Assembly: GCA_947589565.1 (NCBI GenBank)
Contig: CANQBW010000001.1
Span: 1-48,686, forward strand
DNA length: 48,686 bases
Direction: 5' to 3'
Origin: an uncultured Clostridia bacterium
Lineage (GTDB): Bacteria > Bacillota > Clostridia > Christensenellales > Borkfalkiaceae
The notes beneath the pieces were generated by a model. That model made no database searches and had not been told where the DNA came from. It saw only the letters and a program-made list of their open reading frames with translations. A program made the position numbers and the translations under genes. The first letter of the stretch is position 1, and each line of letters starts with the position of its first letter. Below are positions 8,037 through 16,646 of the stretch, one piece after another.

Positions 8037-8220
8037 TTTCGAAGAAAATCTTTCGAACGAAATCTTTCCTTCGGAAATATTTACGTTCGAGGAAATGAGC
8101 TTTTATGCCTTGAATTACATGATCCTCTCGGTCGCTTTCACGACAATAAGCCGAAAGGGTTCGGCAAATGGGGTGCCGCTTATGGAAAATGCAATTTCCC
8201 AACGCGCCTTTCATTAGAAC
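8037..8220 (+). repeat. Stop-codon hairpin element, copy 3, with distal module and duplicated 5' arm
   Basis: The core at 8037-8096 reads TTTCGAAGAAAATC, then a second start TTTCGAACGAAATC, the inner stem TTTCC/GGAAA and ATTTACGTTCGAGGAAAT. The distal module (ggtcgctttcacgac) follows to about 8180. This copy is not next to a stop codon; it sits just upstream of the spoIVA promoter on the opposite strand. Nothing here looks coding. Confidence 0.7.
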
Positions 8221-8302
8221 AAAGGACGAGATGTTTCGACTTCGCTCAACATGAAATCGGTTTTTAACAGCAACGCTTCTTATTGGAGAACAGAAAACAA
8301 AG

Positions 8303-8437
8303 CGTCGCGGGGTCCGGGACACACCGCAAGTGTCCCGGAATTTTTTTTGGTTACTTTTTTTGTATTCGTAAAAAAAGTAACAACGCTTGTCATGCGGAAA
8401 TGACAATCAAAAGCGATTGCGCTGTAAAAACCCGCCG
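8303..8437. repeat. Double-hairpin repeat, copy 1
   Basis: Hairpin 1 at 8314-8338 has arms CCGGGACAC/GTGTCCCGG and is followed by eight T residues, like an intrinsic terminator on the plus strand. Hairpin 2 at 8350-8381 has arms GTTACTTTTTTT/AAAAAAAGTAAC. A tail follows with gtcatgcgg and an aagcgattgcgct dyad. Almost the same 100 bp recurs at 19943-20046. Bases 8229-8262 also hold a fragment of the NATGACA repeat family. The gap 7969-8451 contains no gene. Confidence 0.8.
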
Positions 8438-8451
8438 CGGGAGCGAGAAAA

Positions 8452-9267
8452 TTACTTTTTATTTTCTTTTTCGGAGTCCTCTTTGATGCGCTGAAAGTCC
8501 TTATCCAAAGAGAAATCCCGCTTCTTTTCGTAGTGGCCCCCGAGGGCTTCGATGGCGCAGAGAAGTTCGCGGTAGGCGACAAAGCCGGTCTCCTCCCGGT
8601 CGATGAGTTCGAGAAGGGTCTCGAGCGCTCTCTCATCCCCATAGCGGGCGACATAGCCCGCGACGACGTCCGTTCTCTCCCCCGCGCTCCTCAGAGCGTC
8701 CATCAAAATGTCGAAAATGCGGTCATCTTTGACCTCTCCCGAGGAGAGGAGCTCCAAAAGATACTCCCCGCCCCTCTTCTCGCGGTAGCAGGCGATGGCT
8801 TTTTCCAGAAAGGGCTCCAGGGAGAGGGAGCGAAGCTTGTCCGCCGCCGCGTCCTTGACGGAAGGCGGAAATTCCCCCGTGAGAACAGAAAAGCACAGCT
8901 CGCCCGCCTTCAGGCTCTCCCCTGCCGCGTTCAAAACGGCAAGAGACAGCTCCTCGCTGTCCCCGTCCACGAGGGCGGAGAGTTCGTCGGGACACTCCCT
9001 CTTCTCGAGTTCGCGGACGAGGAAGTCGGAGACGGAAATCCCCTCCCTTACACAGGCGGAAAGATAGCTCGCGAGCTCTTCGTCGCTCATCTTTTCAAAG
9101 AAAGCGCGGGGCGTTGCGCCCGCCGCCTTGATCAAAGTATCCCCGAATCTTTGATAGAGCTTGGGGATCAGCTTTTCCCACTGCTCCTCGGTGTACTTTC
9201 CCGCATTCTCCCTCATGTACTGAGAGAGTTTGCTTTCGAACAGCGTTTCAAAATCAATGAGTTTCAT
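8452..9267 (-). CDS. Helical protein of unknown function, last gene of the hslO operon
   Basis: 271 residues, not recognised. The sequence is almost all predicted amphipathic helix, with pairs of helices around residues 80-230 that recall HEAT-type repeats (for example VVAGYVARYGDERALETLLELI). There is no signal peptide, membrane segment or catalytic motif. The C terminus is very charged (KEDSEKENKK). A GAGG lies a few bases before the ATG. It starts 6 bp after the TPR gene's stop codon and is surely co-transcribed with it. A scaffold role beside the TPR protein is possible, but it rests only on context. Confidence 0.6.
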   Translation of the reverse strand: MKLIDFETLFESKLSQYMRENAGKYTEEQWEKLIPKLYQRFGDTLIKAAGATPRAFFEKMSDEELASYLSACVREGISVSDFLVRELEKRECPDELSALVDGDSEELSLAVLNAAGESLKAGELCFSVLTGEFPPSVKDAAADKLRSLSLEPFLEKAIACYREKRGGEYLLELLSSGEVKDDRIFDILMDALRSAGERTDVVAGYVARYGDERALETLLELIDREETGFVAYRELLCAIEALGGHYEKKRDFSLDKDFQRIKEDSEKENKK

Positions 9268-9273
9268 ATTTCC

Positions 9274-10905
9274 TCACAGGATACAGTCGAGGATCTCCTT
9301 GACGATCCCGACGTTTGCTTCAAATTCCTCCGCGACCTCTTCGATGGGTCTTCTGAAGTCCTGCAGACGGGCTTCGCGGCAGATCGCGACGCAGAGCGCA
9401 TTCTTCTCTTCGAAGAGATAGGACTTCCCCGAGCGGGCGACGGCTTCGTAGACCTCTTCGCCGGCGTTCAGAAGTTTTTCCTCGAGGTCCTCGTTCATAA
9501 GATAAAATTTGGTATAGACCTCGGCAAAGGCTTCGAGAAACTGCTCCTTCCCCTCGCCGCCGTTGAGTTCCAGCTCATGGGTGAAAAATTCCCGATAGAT
9601 ACTGAAGAGGACGACGCCGAAGGAATTTTCCTCGTTGCGGGCGACCAAACCATTGAGAATGTACATCTTGACGTTCATGCCGACGGCGTAGTTGAGCAGC
9701 GTCTCCCGCACGATCTTGTCCGCATGGCTCTTGACGAGGGCGAGCATCGCTTCTCCATAGAGTTCCTCGTCGCGCGTCTCGAGACGGTCGAAGGCGAGAC
9801 GGAAGAAAGTCTCCGCCGAGGAGAGCTCCCCGAGCCGTCTTGCGTCCTCTTCATCCGCGTCGAGAATGCGGCGGAAGAAGGCGTGCACGAACTCCCGCTC
9901 CTCCTTCGGCAAGTCATAGGAGTAGTCGAGCGGGATCTCTGCCGCGGGGTCCTCCCGTTTCAGGCGCAGCCGCTCCAAATAGTACTTCGCGATCTCCTTT
10001 TTGGGATAGATCAGCGTCATCGTCTCGAGGGAACTTATCGCCTCCTCGAGCCTTCCCGTCCGATAACTTGCCACCGCATGATAATAGAGAATGCGGTCGC
10101 CGTAGGGAATTTGATCTTTGAGACGGGTATAGAGACGGTAACTTTCCTCGTCGCGCCCCGTCACATGCTGGGCGGCGGCGATGTAATAGAGTTCCTCGGG
10201 GGAATTTGTCTCGATCTCATACATCATCTGTGCGATCTTCTGTCCTTCCTCGCCGTCCCCGATCATCTCGAGAAAGGTACACAGGCTCTTGAGGACCTGG
10301 ACGTTGTGGGGAAAGCGGGAGACGAGAATTTCGCACTGCTGCGCCGCTTTGTCCTTGTCGTTTTCAAAGAGCAGGCAGCACGCACTGAGTCCCAGCGCGG
10401 CGGAATAGGACTCGGAATTTGCGTCCACATGCGAGAGCACTTCCCGCGCCCCCTCGAAGTCCGCCTTCCGCACTTTTTCGATCGCCTCGCGGTAGAGTTC
10501 CGTCCCGTTGTCGTCCGCCGAATACACGAGCCTGAGCCCCGGGGGTTCGGAGATACGAAAATCGACGGAGTCGTCCTCGAAGAGGCTCTGGACGAACGCG
10601 CCCGACTTCATGTCCTCTCCCATGCCCAAAATGGCGTTTGCAAGTCCCGCATAGCCCTCCTCGAAGTCCGCCTCGTTGCAGGTGTCGAGGAAGTGGAGCC
10701 AGGCGTCCGCCGAGAGTTGATAGAGTCCCAACGATTCATAGACGTCGGCATACAGCGCGTTGGAATCCGCACTCGGACCGTAGCGCTCTTCCCGCTCGTT
10801 GAGGACCTTGAGGGTCCCGAGAAAGTCCCCTTTGTCGAAGCGGTCCTCCGCGCGCTCCATATAAAATTCTTCGCTGAAATCCAATCGTCTTATCTTTTCA
10901 TCCAT
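9274..10905 (-). CDS. Tetratricopeptide-repeat protein
   Basis: 543 residues made of helix-turn-helix repeats with TPR spacing, for example GDFLGTLKVLNEREERYG near 27-44, AYSGEA-free helical pairs through the middle, and EESYRLYTRLKDQIPYGDRI then GRLEEAISSLETMTLIYPKK near 290-350. There is no signal peptide or enzyme motif. TPR proteins are docking surfaces, and the partner here is unknown. The ATG at 10905 was chosen because the upstream extension runs through the Hsp33 zinc domain in another frame; with this start the overlap with hslO is 8 bp. Its place between the redox chaperone gene and a second helical protein is the main clue to a role. Confidence 0.75.
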   Translation of the reverse strand: MDEKIRRLDFSEEFYMERAEDRFDKGDFLGTLKVLNEREERYGPSADSNALYADVYESLGLYQLSADAWLHFLDTCNEADFEEGYAGLANAILGMGEDMKSGAFVQSLFEDDSVDFRISEPPGLRLVYSADDNGTELYREAIEKVRKADFEGAREVLSHVDANSESYSAALGLSACCLLFENDKDKAAQQCEILVSRFPHNVQVLKSLCTFLEMIGDGEEGQKIAQMMYEIETNSPEELYYIAAAQHVTGRDEESYRLYTRLKDQIPYGDRILYYHAVASYRTGRLEEAISSLETMTLIYPKKEIAKYYLERLRLKREDPAAEIPLDYSYDLPKEEREFVHAFFRRILDADEEDARRLGELSSAETFFRLAFDRLETRDEELYGEAMLALVKSHADKIVRETLLNYAVGMNVKMYILNGLVARNEENSFGVVLFSIYREFFTHELELNGGEGKEQFLEAFAEVYTKFYLMNEDLEEKLLNAGEEVYEAVARSGKSYLFEEKNALCVAICREARLQDFRRPIEEVAEEFEANVGIVKEILDCIL

Positions 10906-11701
10906 TTTGTTTGAATAACTCCATGATCTGCTCTTGAGAGAAAGAATAGTTTCTCCCGCACTCGGGACAGCACACTTCGAGCGCTCCCCGCTCCCGCTGA
11001 AGAGCGAGCGCGTCCTCTTTTCCCAGAGAGATGACCGCAAGCGCAGCCTTTCTCCTGCTGCAGCGGCAGTGGAACCTGATCTCCCGCTCGAAGAGAATTT
11101 CTCCGCCGAAGAGTTCCCTTAGGGGGTCCTTTTCTTCGAAGAGCGCGCAAAGTTCCTCTTTGGAGGGAAGTTTTTCGGCAATTTTTCGAAAGACCTCCTC
11201 CTTCGCGCCCGGGAGCGCCTCGAGAAAGATCCCCCCCGCACAGAGAAAAGCCCCCCTTTGAAAGCGCTCGCCCAGCACGGCGCGGGCAAGCCGCTGTTCG
11301 CTCGCCTCAAAAAACTCGCAAAAGGCGGAACTGATCTCTCCGTCCGAAAGTTTCACCGCGCCCGTCTCGGGGAGACCGCAGTCGAACCGCGTGAGGGCAA
11401 AGACAGCGTCCTTGACCCTACCCTCTCTCTCGCATCTTCCGACAAGATTTCCCTTCCCGTCCGCCGTCGCCGAAAGAATGGTCTCTCCCCGCACGGAGAG
11501 GCTGACAAAGCTCTTCTCATCCTTGAGAAAGGAGGAGAAATAGGCACAGACCGTCATGACCTCGGCAAGAAGGGAAGCGGAATGTTCCGTTAAATTCTGT
11601 CTCTTTCTCGCCGTCTCGGCGGGAGCGTCCGTCCGAAGGAGGGTCGCCGCGATCGTCCCGTCCCCGAGCAGAGAGCGGGAGAGCTTTCCTATCCTCTGCA
11701 T
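10898..11701 (-). CDS. hslO: Redox-regulated molecular chaperone Hsp33
   Basis: 267 residues, slightly shorter than typical Hsp33 proteins (about 290). Hsp33 is a cytosolic holdase activated when its zinc is lost on oxidation. The C-terminal zinc site has the expected CxC plus CxxC pattern: FHCRCS near 214-219 and VCCPECGRNYSF near 243-254. The N-terminal part has the family segments LGDGTIAATLLRTD and KGNLVGRCE. The gene overlaps the methyltransferase gene by 13 bp upstream and the TPR gene by 8 bp downstream, so translation is probably coupled. The family assignment is firm. Confidence 0.93.
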   Translation of the reverse strand: MQRIGKLSRSLLGDGTIAATLLRTDAPAETARKRQNLTEHSASLLAEVMTVCAYFSSFLKDEKSFVSLSVRGETILSATADGKGNLVGRCEREGRVKDAVFALTRFDCGLPETGAVKLSDGEISSAFCEFFEASEQRLARAVLGERFQRGAFLCAGGIFLEALPGAKEEVFRKIAEKLPSKEELCALFEEKDPLRELFGGEILFEREIRFHCRCSRRKAALAVISLGKEDALALQRERGALEVCCPECGRNYSFSQEQIMELFKQNG

Positions 11702-12414
11702 ACAAACACGAGCCTGTCGCTCCCCTCCTTTTTTTCGCCGAGGTGTCCCTCGACGGACAGAATTTCAAATCCCGCAGCTTTCAAGGCGGCGGACACATTT
11801 TCCTCTTCGTGAATATACTGGAGATGTCTCTCGTCGAAGCGGTCGTACCTGCCGTCCCTTCCCCGCACAAAGAGGGTGACAGAGAGCTCCACGGATTCCC
11901 CCTTTTTCTCGGGAATACAGAGGTAGGTCACCTCCTCCCGATCGTCCGCGGAGACAGTATTTGCAACTTTCTCCCGCAATTTGTAAGGGGAACTTATGTC
12001 AAAACAGAAAATCCCTCCCTTTCCGAGACAGGAACGGATGTTCCGGAATGCCCCATGAAGGGCTGCGGGGGGAAGATAGTTGATGCAGTCGTTGGGAGAG
12101 AGGATAAAGTCGTACTTTTCGGGAGTCTTGAGGTGCGCGGCGTCCGCTTGAAAGAAGGAGATCCTGAGTTTCTCCCTGTCGCAAAGATAGCGTGCGCGGG
12201 TGAGCATGGGAAGGGAGATGTCCGCCCCGCTCATCAAATAGCCGCGCCGGGAAAGCTCCCTGCAGAATTTTCCGCTCCCGCAGCCGAGCTCGAGCCCCCT
12301 CTTCCCCGCGCCGAGGCTCTCAAGCTTCAAGAGAAGATATTCCGTCCATTCCCCGTAGCCGCAGTCGTCGTTTAAGAGTTCAAACCAATCGGCGAGGTGC
12401 TCGTAGGCGTTCAT
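11689..12414 (-). CDS. Class I SAM-dependent methyltransferase
   Basis: About 241 residues. Motif I is LELGCGSGKFCREL near residues 41-54, with the acidic SAM-ribose position in SGADIS and the motif II region DFILSPNDCINYL. The opening YEHLADWFELLNDDCGYGEW is typical of small-molecule methyltransferases of the UbiE/Tam kind, but the substrate cannot be told. The ATG at 12414 was chosen because it makes an ATGA overlap with the upstream membrane-protein gene and begins at the conserved YxxLA segment. Confidence 0.85.
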   Translation of the reverse strand: MNAYEHLADWFELLNDDCGYGEWTEYLLLKLESLGAGKRGLELGCGSGKFCRELSRRGYLMSGADISLPMLTRARYLCDREKLRISFFQADAAHLKTPEKYDFILSPNDCINYLPPAALHGAFRNIRSCLGKGGIFCFDISSPYKLREKVANTVSADDREEVTYLCIPEKKGESVELSVTLFVRGRDGRYDRFDERHLQYIHEEENVSAALKAAGFEILSVEGHLGEKKEGSDRLVFVCRG

Positions 12415-13658
12415 CGTTTGAGCATCTTGGGGCGCTTGGTCTGCTTTTTGCCCGTCTGAGGCAGCGCCTGCTCCCGCTCCTCCCACTTGCGGTTGAACTC
12501 CGCATAGCGGGACTCGGAGAGGTGCTCGCCCGCATAGCGGTCGGCTTCGGCGAGAAGGGAGACGCGGCTCTCGGCGATCTTCAGAATGTCCGCGCGGGAG
12601 TAAGCTTCGGGAATTTCATAGGGCTCCTTGCCCTCTTCGATGGGTTCGATGGGACGGGAGATGAGGACGCTCCTCTCATACGCCGTCGCAACGCGTATGA
12701 GCTCCTCTTTGGTGAGCGCACGCTCCTTGGGCTGCGCGTTTTTGGGAACTTTCTGCTCCTGCCGCTCGGGAATGAGGTACTTATCGAAGACCCATTGGCT
12801 GTAGCTCATCCAGAGAAGGACGCAGAAGGAGAACCCGATCAAGCTGAAAAAGACGATCGCGATCACAAAGAAGAATCCCTTTCCGAGAAGGAGCAGCAAA
12901 ACGGGCGCGCCGGCGAGGGCTGCAAAGAACACCGTCTGCGGGAAGGTCCCCACCGTGAGGACGACCGCATTTTTAAAGAGTTTCCAAAGGCCCAATTTAT
13001 AGCCGACGCCGAGGGAGATCATCCACAGCGCCACCATGAGGACGATCGAGAGCAGCAGATAAATGAAGACTTTCACGAGGATAGCGACCCATTGGGCGGT
13101 CCCCATCGTGACCTGCCAGTCGAGGACGGTGTGCGTCGTCCTGACGAAAAAGAGAAGGAAGGTAAAGAGCAGCACGCCCGAAAGAACGGGGAAAAAGTTC
13201 TGAGAAATTCCCCGCTTGAGATCGGAAAAGTGGTAGACTCCCTCCGTCTTGATGAGATTGCAGCAGAGGTATGCGGCGCCCGACAGCCCGACCGCAAAGA
13301 TGGCGGCGGCGGGAATGATCATGCCGAAGAAGAAGAGATCGCTGCGGAAGATATTGTATTCGAGGAGCCCGGGGATCTGCGGCAGAACGGGATAGCCCAC
13401 GCCGAGCCCCGCGCCGTAGGGTCCCGTCAGTTCGCTTGCATCGATCGCAAGGTAGCGATACATCAGAAGCAGAATGAGCGGAAGCGCACTCAAAAGCAGA
13501 ATGGAGTTGACGAGCATAAGCCTTCCGAAGCGCCCCTTTAAAATCGCGCCGAAGAGGGAAAACCTCCCCACCGCGTGCGCCTTGGAGAGCGGCTCTCCCT
13601 CCCGCTGTGTGTCTTTCAGCGTTTCGCTCAATTTGCCTTCTTGTCTCTTCATTTTCAT
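12411..13658 (-). CDS. Polytopic membrane protein, first gene of the hslO operon
   Basis: 415 residues. Membrane segments at about 45-67, 108-133, 155-175, 190-220, 235-265 and 270-300 are visible as long Leu/Ile/Val/Phe runs. A charged cytosolic tail of about 110 residues ends in basic KKQTKRPKMLKR. The start RFGRLMLVNSILLLSALPLI recalls the DUF624/YesL type of membrane protein, but this is weak. No transport or enzyme motif was seen. It has its own promoter, and four genes follow with overlaps or short gaps. Confidence 0.6.
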   Translation of the reverse strand: MKMKRQEGKLSETLKDTQREGEPLSKAHAVGRFSLFGAILKGRFGRLMLVNSILLLSALPLILLLMYRYLAIDASELTGPYGAGLGVGYPVLPQIPGLLEYNIFRSDLFFFGMIIPAAAIFAVGLSGAAYLCCNLIKTEGVYHFSDLKRGISQNFFPVLSGVLLFTFLLFFVRTTHTVLDWQVTMGTAQWVAILVKVFIYLLLSIVLMVALWMISLGVGYKLGLWKLFKNAVVLTVGTFPQTVFFAALAGAPVLLLLLGKGFFFVIAIVFFSLIGFSFCVLLWMSYSQWVFDKYLIPERQEQKVPKNAQPKERALTKEELIRVATAYERSVLISRPIEPIEEGKEPYEIPEAYSRADILKIAESRVSLLAEADRYAGEHLSESRYAEFNRKWEEREQALPQTGKKQTKRPKMLKR

Positions 13659-13681
13659 CTCCTGTCCGTTGCGTACTACCC

Positions 13682-13710
13682 ATTATAATACTTTTCCGAA
13701 AAAATATCAA
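13682..13710 (-). promoter_or_regulatory. Sigma-A promoter of the membrane protein-hslO operon
   Basis: Minus strand: TTGATA (13705-13710), 17-bp spacer, TATAAT (13682-13687). It faces away from asd. A TCCGAT/ATCGGA hairpin lies in the same intergenic region at about 13721-13739, ahead of asd. I could not place a convincing promoter for asd itself. Confidence 0.8.
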
Positions 13711-13761
13711 TGATTTGCGCTCCGATTTTTGGGATCGGAATAAAATTTTGAGAGGTTCTCC

Positions 13762-14832
13762 TTGAAAAAAACAAGTGTTGCCGTCGTCGGCGCGACCGGG
13801 ATCGTCGGTCAAAGGCTCGTAAGCCTTCTTTTCTCCCATCCTTTCTTCGAACTCACCGCCCTCTGCGCGGGACCTTCGTCCTGCGGCAAAGAATACGGCG
13901 AGGCGATCGGCTCCAAAAACTGTTTGGGACTTCTTCCCGAAGAACTCTCATCCATGAGAGTGCTTCCGCCCGACCCGAAGCTGCTTTCCGAAATGTGCGA
14001 ACTCGTCTTCTGCGCCGTCAAACTTCCCTTTGAACAGGTCCGCGCCCTCGAGGAAGCGTTCGCAAAAAGGGAGCTTGCCGTCTTCTCTTTAAACAGCGCA
14101 AACAGGCTCCTTGAAGATGTTCCCATGGTGATCCCCGAAATCAATCCCGAGCATCTGTCCGTCATTCCCGCGCAGAGAAAGCGGCTGAAAACTTCAAGGG
14201 GCTTCATCGTGACGAAGTGCAACTGCGCCACCTCTGCCTATGTCCCCCTTCTGACCCCTCTTCTTCCCCTCGGGCTCGAGGAGCTCTCCGTCACCACCCT
14301 GCAAGCCGCCTCGGGCGCGGGAAAAAAGCTCTCCGATTTTCCCAATCTCAAGGGGAATATTCTTCCCCACATCGAGGGAGAGGAGAAAAAGTGCGAAGCA
14401 GAGCCGCTCAAGCTGTGGGGAGAGGCGCGGGAAGGAAAAATCTTTCCCATTCGGAAGTCCGATCTTCCGATCCGTGCACAGTGCTTCCGCGTTCCCGTCG
14501 AGGACGGGCACTTCGCCTGCGTCTTTGCAAAGTTCAAAAAAAATCCCGAAAAAGAGGAAATTTTCGCCCGCTGGGAGAATTTCAACGAGAGCGCAAGGCT
14601 CCCCCTTCCCTCTGCGCCCGAAAAATTTCTGCGCTATTTTACGGAAGAGAGCCGTCCGCAGCCCCTCTTTGACCTGTACGCCGACCGCGGCATGTCGATC
14701 GAGGCGGGAAGAGTGGAAAGCTCGGGAAAGGGAGTCAAATTCGTGGGTCTTGTTCACAATACCCTGCGCGGAGCGGCGGGCGGCGCGGTGCTCCTTGCAG
14801 AACTTTTGAAAGCGCAAGGATATCTCATTTAG
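13762..14832 (+). CDS. asd: Aspartate-semialdehyde dehydrogenase, archaeal/fungal type
   Basis: 356 residues. It reduces aspartyl phosphate to aspartate semialdehyde with NADPH, the branch point to lysine, threonine and methionine. The dinucleotide loop VGATGIVGQRL is at residues 9-19. The catalytic Cys is probably Cys155 in KCNCATSAY, and the sequence pattern is that of the archaeal/fungal subfamily and not the common E. coli type. The start is a TTG with AGAGG seven bases upstream; no nearby ATG preserves the nucleotide-binding strand. dapA follows after 9 bp and dapB overlaps dapA, so the three make one lysine/diaminopimelate operon. hom, the other user of the product, is at 41.1-42.4 kb. 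Confidence 0.92.
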   Translation: MKKTSVAVVGATGIVGQRLVSLLFSHPFFELTALCAGPSSCGKEYGEAIGSKNCLGLLPEELSSMRVLPPDPKLLSEMCELVFCAVKLPFEQVRALEEAFAKRELAVFSLNSANRLLEDVPMVIPEINPEHLSVIPAQRKRLKTSRGFIVTKCNCATSAYVPLLTPLLPLGLEELSVTTLQAASGAGKKLSDFPNLKGNILPHIEGEEKKCEAEPLKLWGEAREGKIFPIRKSDLPIRAQCFRVPVEDGHFACVFAKFKKNPEKEEIFARWENFNESARLPLPSAPEKFLRYFTEESRPQPLFDLYADRGMSIEAGRVESSGKGVKFVGLVHNTLRGAAGGAVLLAELLKAQGYLI

Positions 14833-14841
14833 GAGGAAAAT

Positions 14842-15726
14842 ATGCTTGGATTTTTGAGAGGAACGGCGACTGCGCTCGTCACCCCGTTTACAAAGGAGGG
14901 CGTCTCCTACTATTCCCTCGAGAGAATGATCGACGCGCAGATAAGCGCGGGCGTCGACGCAATCGTCGTCCTGGGATCGACGGGAGAGCCCGAATCTCTC
15001 ACGAGAGAGGAGCGGGATACGATCGTCCGCTGTGCGGTCTCCCGTGCGGCGGGAAGAATCAAGGTCATCGTCGGAACGGGACACAGCAATCCCGAGACTG
15101 CCGTCGAGTACTCCCTCTCCGCACAGAATTTCGGCGCGGACGGACTTCTCGTCGTCACCCCCTACTATAATAAATGCAACCAGAGCGGACTTTTTGACTA
15201 CTTTAAGCGCATCTCTTCCGCCGTAGACCTTCCGGTCATCTGCTACAATGTCCCCTCCCGCACGGGAGTCAATCTTCTGCCCGAGACGATGAAAAAGATC
15301 GCCACCCTTCCCAACATCGCGGGGATCAAGGAGGCGAGCGGAAACATGGCGCAGATCATGGAGACGGCGCACCTCATCCGCCGAAAGTGCGAGCTGTATG
15401 CGGGGGACGACCTTCTCTCCATTCCCATTCTGGCGGCGGGCGGGACGGCTGTCATCTCGGTGGTCTCTAACCTCGCGCCCAAACAGACGGTCGCAATGGT
15501 CCGCGCCGCGCTCTGCGGAAATCTGACCCGCGCAAACAGACAGTTCGACAAGCTCTTCCCCCTCATGAAGGCGTGCTTTTCGGACAGCAACCCCATTCCC
15601 GTCAAGGAGGGCTTGAATCTTCTCGGCTTCGAGGCGGGTCTCCCCCGTCCGCCCCTTCCCCCGCTTTCTCCCGCAGGCAGAAGAAAGCTCCTTCGCGCCC
15701 TCGCGATCTCGGAGGAATTGCTATGA
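14842..15726 (+). CDS. dapA: 4-hydroxy-tetrahydrodipicolinate synthase
   Basis: 294 residues, the normal length. It condenses pyruvate with aspartate semialdehyde, the first committed step to diaminopimelate and, in spore formers, dipicolinate. The Schiff-base lysine is Lys163 in AGIKEASGN. Tyr135 and Arg140 are in CYNVPSRTG, and the GSTGE loop at 45-49 replaces the common GTTGE. AGGAGGA precedes the ATG. Its last four bases (ATGA) overlap the dapB start. Confidence 0.96.
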   Translation: MLGFLRGTATALVTPFTKEGVSYYSLERMIDAQISAGVDAIVVLGSTGEPESLTREERDTIVRCAVSRAAGRIKVIVGTGHSNPETAVEYSLSAQNFGADGLLVVTPYYNKCNQSGLFDYFKRISSAVDLPVICYNVPSRTGVNLLPETMKKIATLPNIAGIKEASGNMAQIMETAHLIRRKCELYAGDDLLSIPILAAGGTAVISVVSNLAPKQTVAMVRAALCGNLTRANRQFDKLFPLMKACFSDSNPIPVKEGLNLLGFEAGLPRPPLPPLSPAGRRKLLRALAISEELL

Positions 15727-16409
15727 AACTCATTCTCTGCGGCTGCGCGGGAAGGATGGGCGCGGAAGTCATCGACGCCGCCGAACAATTTCCCGCCGAA
15801 ATTGTCTGCGGCGTCGATCTAAGTCCCAAAGAGCTCCCCTTTCCCGTCTATGAGAACGTCAATTCGATCACGGAAGAAGCGGACGTCTTTCTCGACTTTT
15901 CCTCCCCACAGGGACTCGAGGAGAGAATCCGTTTTTGTGTCAAAAGAGAGCTCCCCCTCCTCTTTGCCGCCACGGGGACAAACGAAAAAGAGGAAGAACT
16001 TTTGAAAGAGGCTGCCGAAAAGATTCCCGTGATGATCGCCCCAAACCTCTCGCCTGCGGTCTGCCTTTTGAATGCCCTCGCAAAGCGCGCGGCGGAGGCG
16101 CTCCCCGAAAAGGACGTTGCGATCATAGAAGCGCACGGAAAGAAAAAGCGCGACTCCCCCTCGGGAACCGCGCGAATGCTGAAAGAGACGATCGAAGAAG
16201 TGAGAAAAAGCGGCGTCCCCGTCGAATCCCTCCGAATGGGGAACTTAGCGGGAGAACACAGCGTGATCTTTGCGGACGAAAACGAGGTCCTCACCCTCTC
16301 CCACTCCGCAAGAAATAAGAAGGTCTTCGCCCTCGGCGCCCTCCGCGCCGCCCGATGGCTGATTGACCAGCCCGCCGGCATTTACAGTGCAAAAGACGCA
16401 TTTTTTTGA
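15723..16409 (+). CDS. dapB: 4-hydroxy-tetrahydrodipicolinate reductase (short form)
   Basis: 228 residues, shorter than the roughly 250-270 usual. It has the N-terminal CGCAGRMG nucleotide loop (residues 6-13) and the C-terminal catalytic block EAHGKKKRDSPSGTA (136-150). The family has a His-His pair in this block; here the first His (His138), the catalytic one, is kept but the second is Gly139. Lys142 and the PSGTA loop are kept. It is probably active, since it sits in an intact asd-dapA-dapB operon. The start was fixed by the ATGA overlap with dapA; longer starts would read through dapA in another frame. Confidence 0.93.
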   Translation: MKLILCGCAGRMGAEVIDAAEQFPAEIVCGVDLSPKELPFPVYENVNSITEEADVFLDFSSPQGLEERIRFCVKRELPLLFAATGTNEKEEELLKEAAEKIPVMIAPNLSPAVCLLNALAKRAAEALPEKDVAIIEAHGKKKRDSPSGTARMLKETIEEVRKSGVPVESLRMGNLAGEHSVIFADENEVLTLSHSARNKKVFALGALRAARWLIDQPAGIYSAKDAFF

Positions 16410-16420
16410 ATAAAACCACA

Positions 16421-16449
16421 TATTATGTCTGACATAGTACTATGCAAAA
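16421..16449. repeat. 29-bp palindromic block, copy 1
   Basis: It contains TATGTC-T-GACATA and then CATAGTACTATG, a perfect 12-bp palindrome, followed by CAAAA. The identical 29 bp recurs at 39869-39897. This copy begins 12 bp after the dapB stop codon. Confidence 0.75.
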
Positions 16450-16528
16450 TGAGAAAAAACGCGAAATCACTTGTTCTAAATAAACTGCGCGGAGCAGAAT
16501 CGCCATTCTGCGGTAGCGCCCCCTGTTT

Positions 16529-16644
16529 GCGCCCTACAGGACGCACATTGTCGTTTGAAACGAACGAGAGGACAAGTTTTGGGAACTCGAGAGTTCATTT
16601 CCTCGAACGTAAATATTTCCGAAGGAAAGATTTCGTTCGAAACC
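16529..16644 (-). repeat. Stop-codon hairpin element, copy 4 (after the cupin gene), with distal module
   Basis: The core at 16597-16644 begins four bases after the cupin TAA on the minus strand. It has TTTCG, an outer GAACGAAAT/ATTTACGTTC stem with one bulged A, an inner TTTCC/GGAAA stem with a TTC loop, and CGAGGAAATGA. A gggaactcgagagttc patch and the distal module with CGTTTCAAACG and the acaatgtgcgtcctg-type string lie beyond. Confidence 0.78.
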
Positions 16645-16646
16645 TT

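Noticed and set aside
8029-8217. Small plus-strand open frame before spoIVA
   Set aside because: It is made entirely of the dispersed hairpin repeat, and similar short frames appear in the other copies.
8533-10914. Long open frame on the plus strand across 2.4 kb
   Set aside because: It lies opposite the TPR and helical protein genes, which have good starts, order and repeats. The plus-strand protein has no recognisable domains and reflects codon bias of the genes beneath.
13660-13761. Lysine riboswitch before asd-dapA-dapB
   Set aside because: The region is about 100 bp and holds a divergent promoter and one short hairpin; it is too small and lacks the lysine-aptamer motifs.
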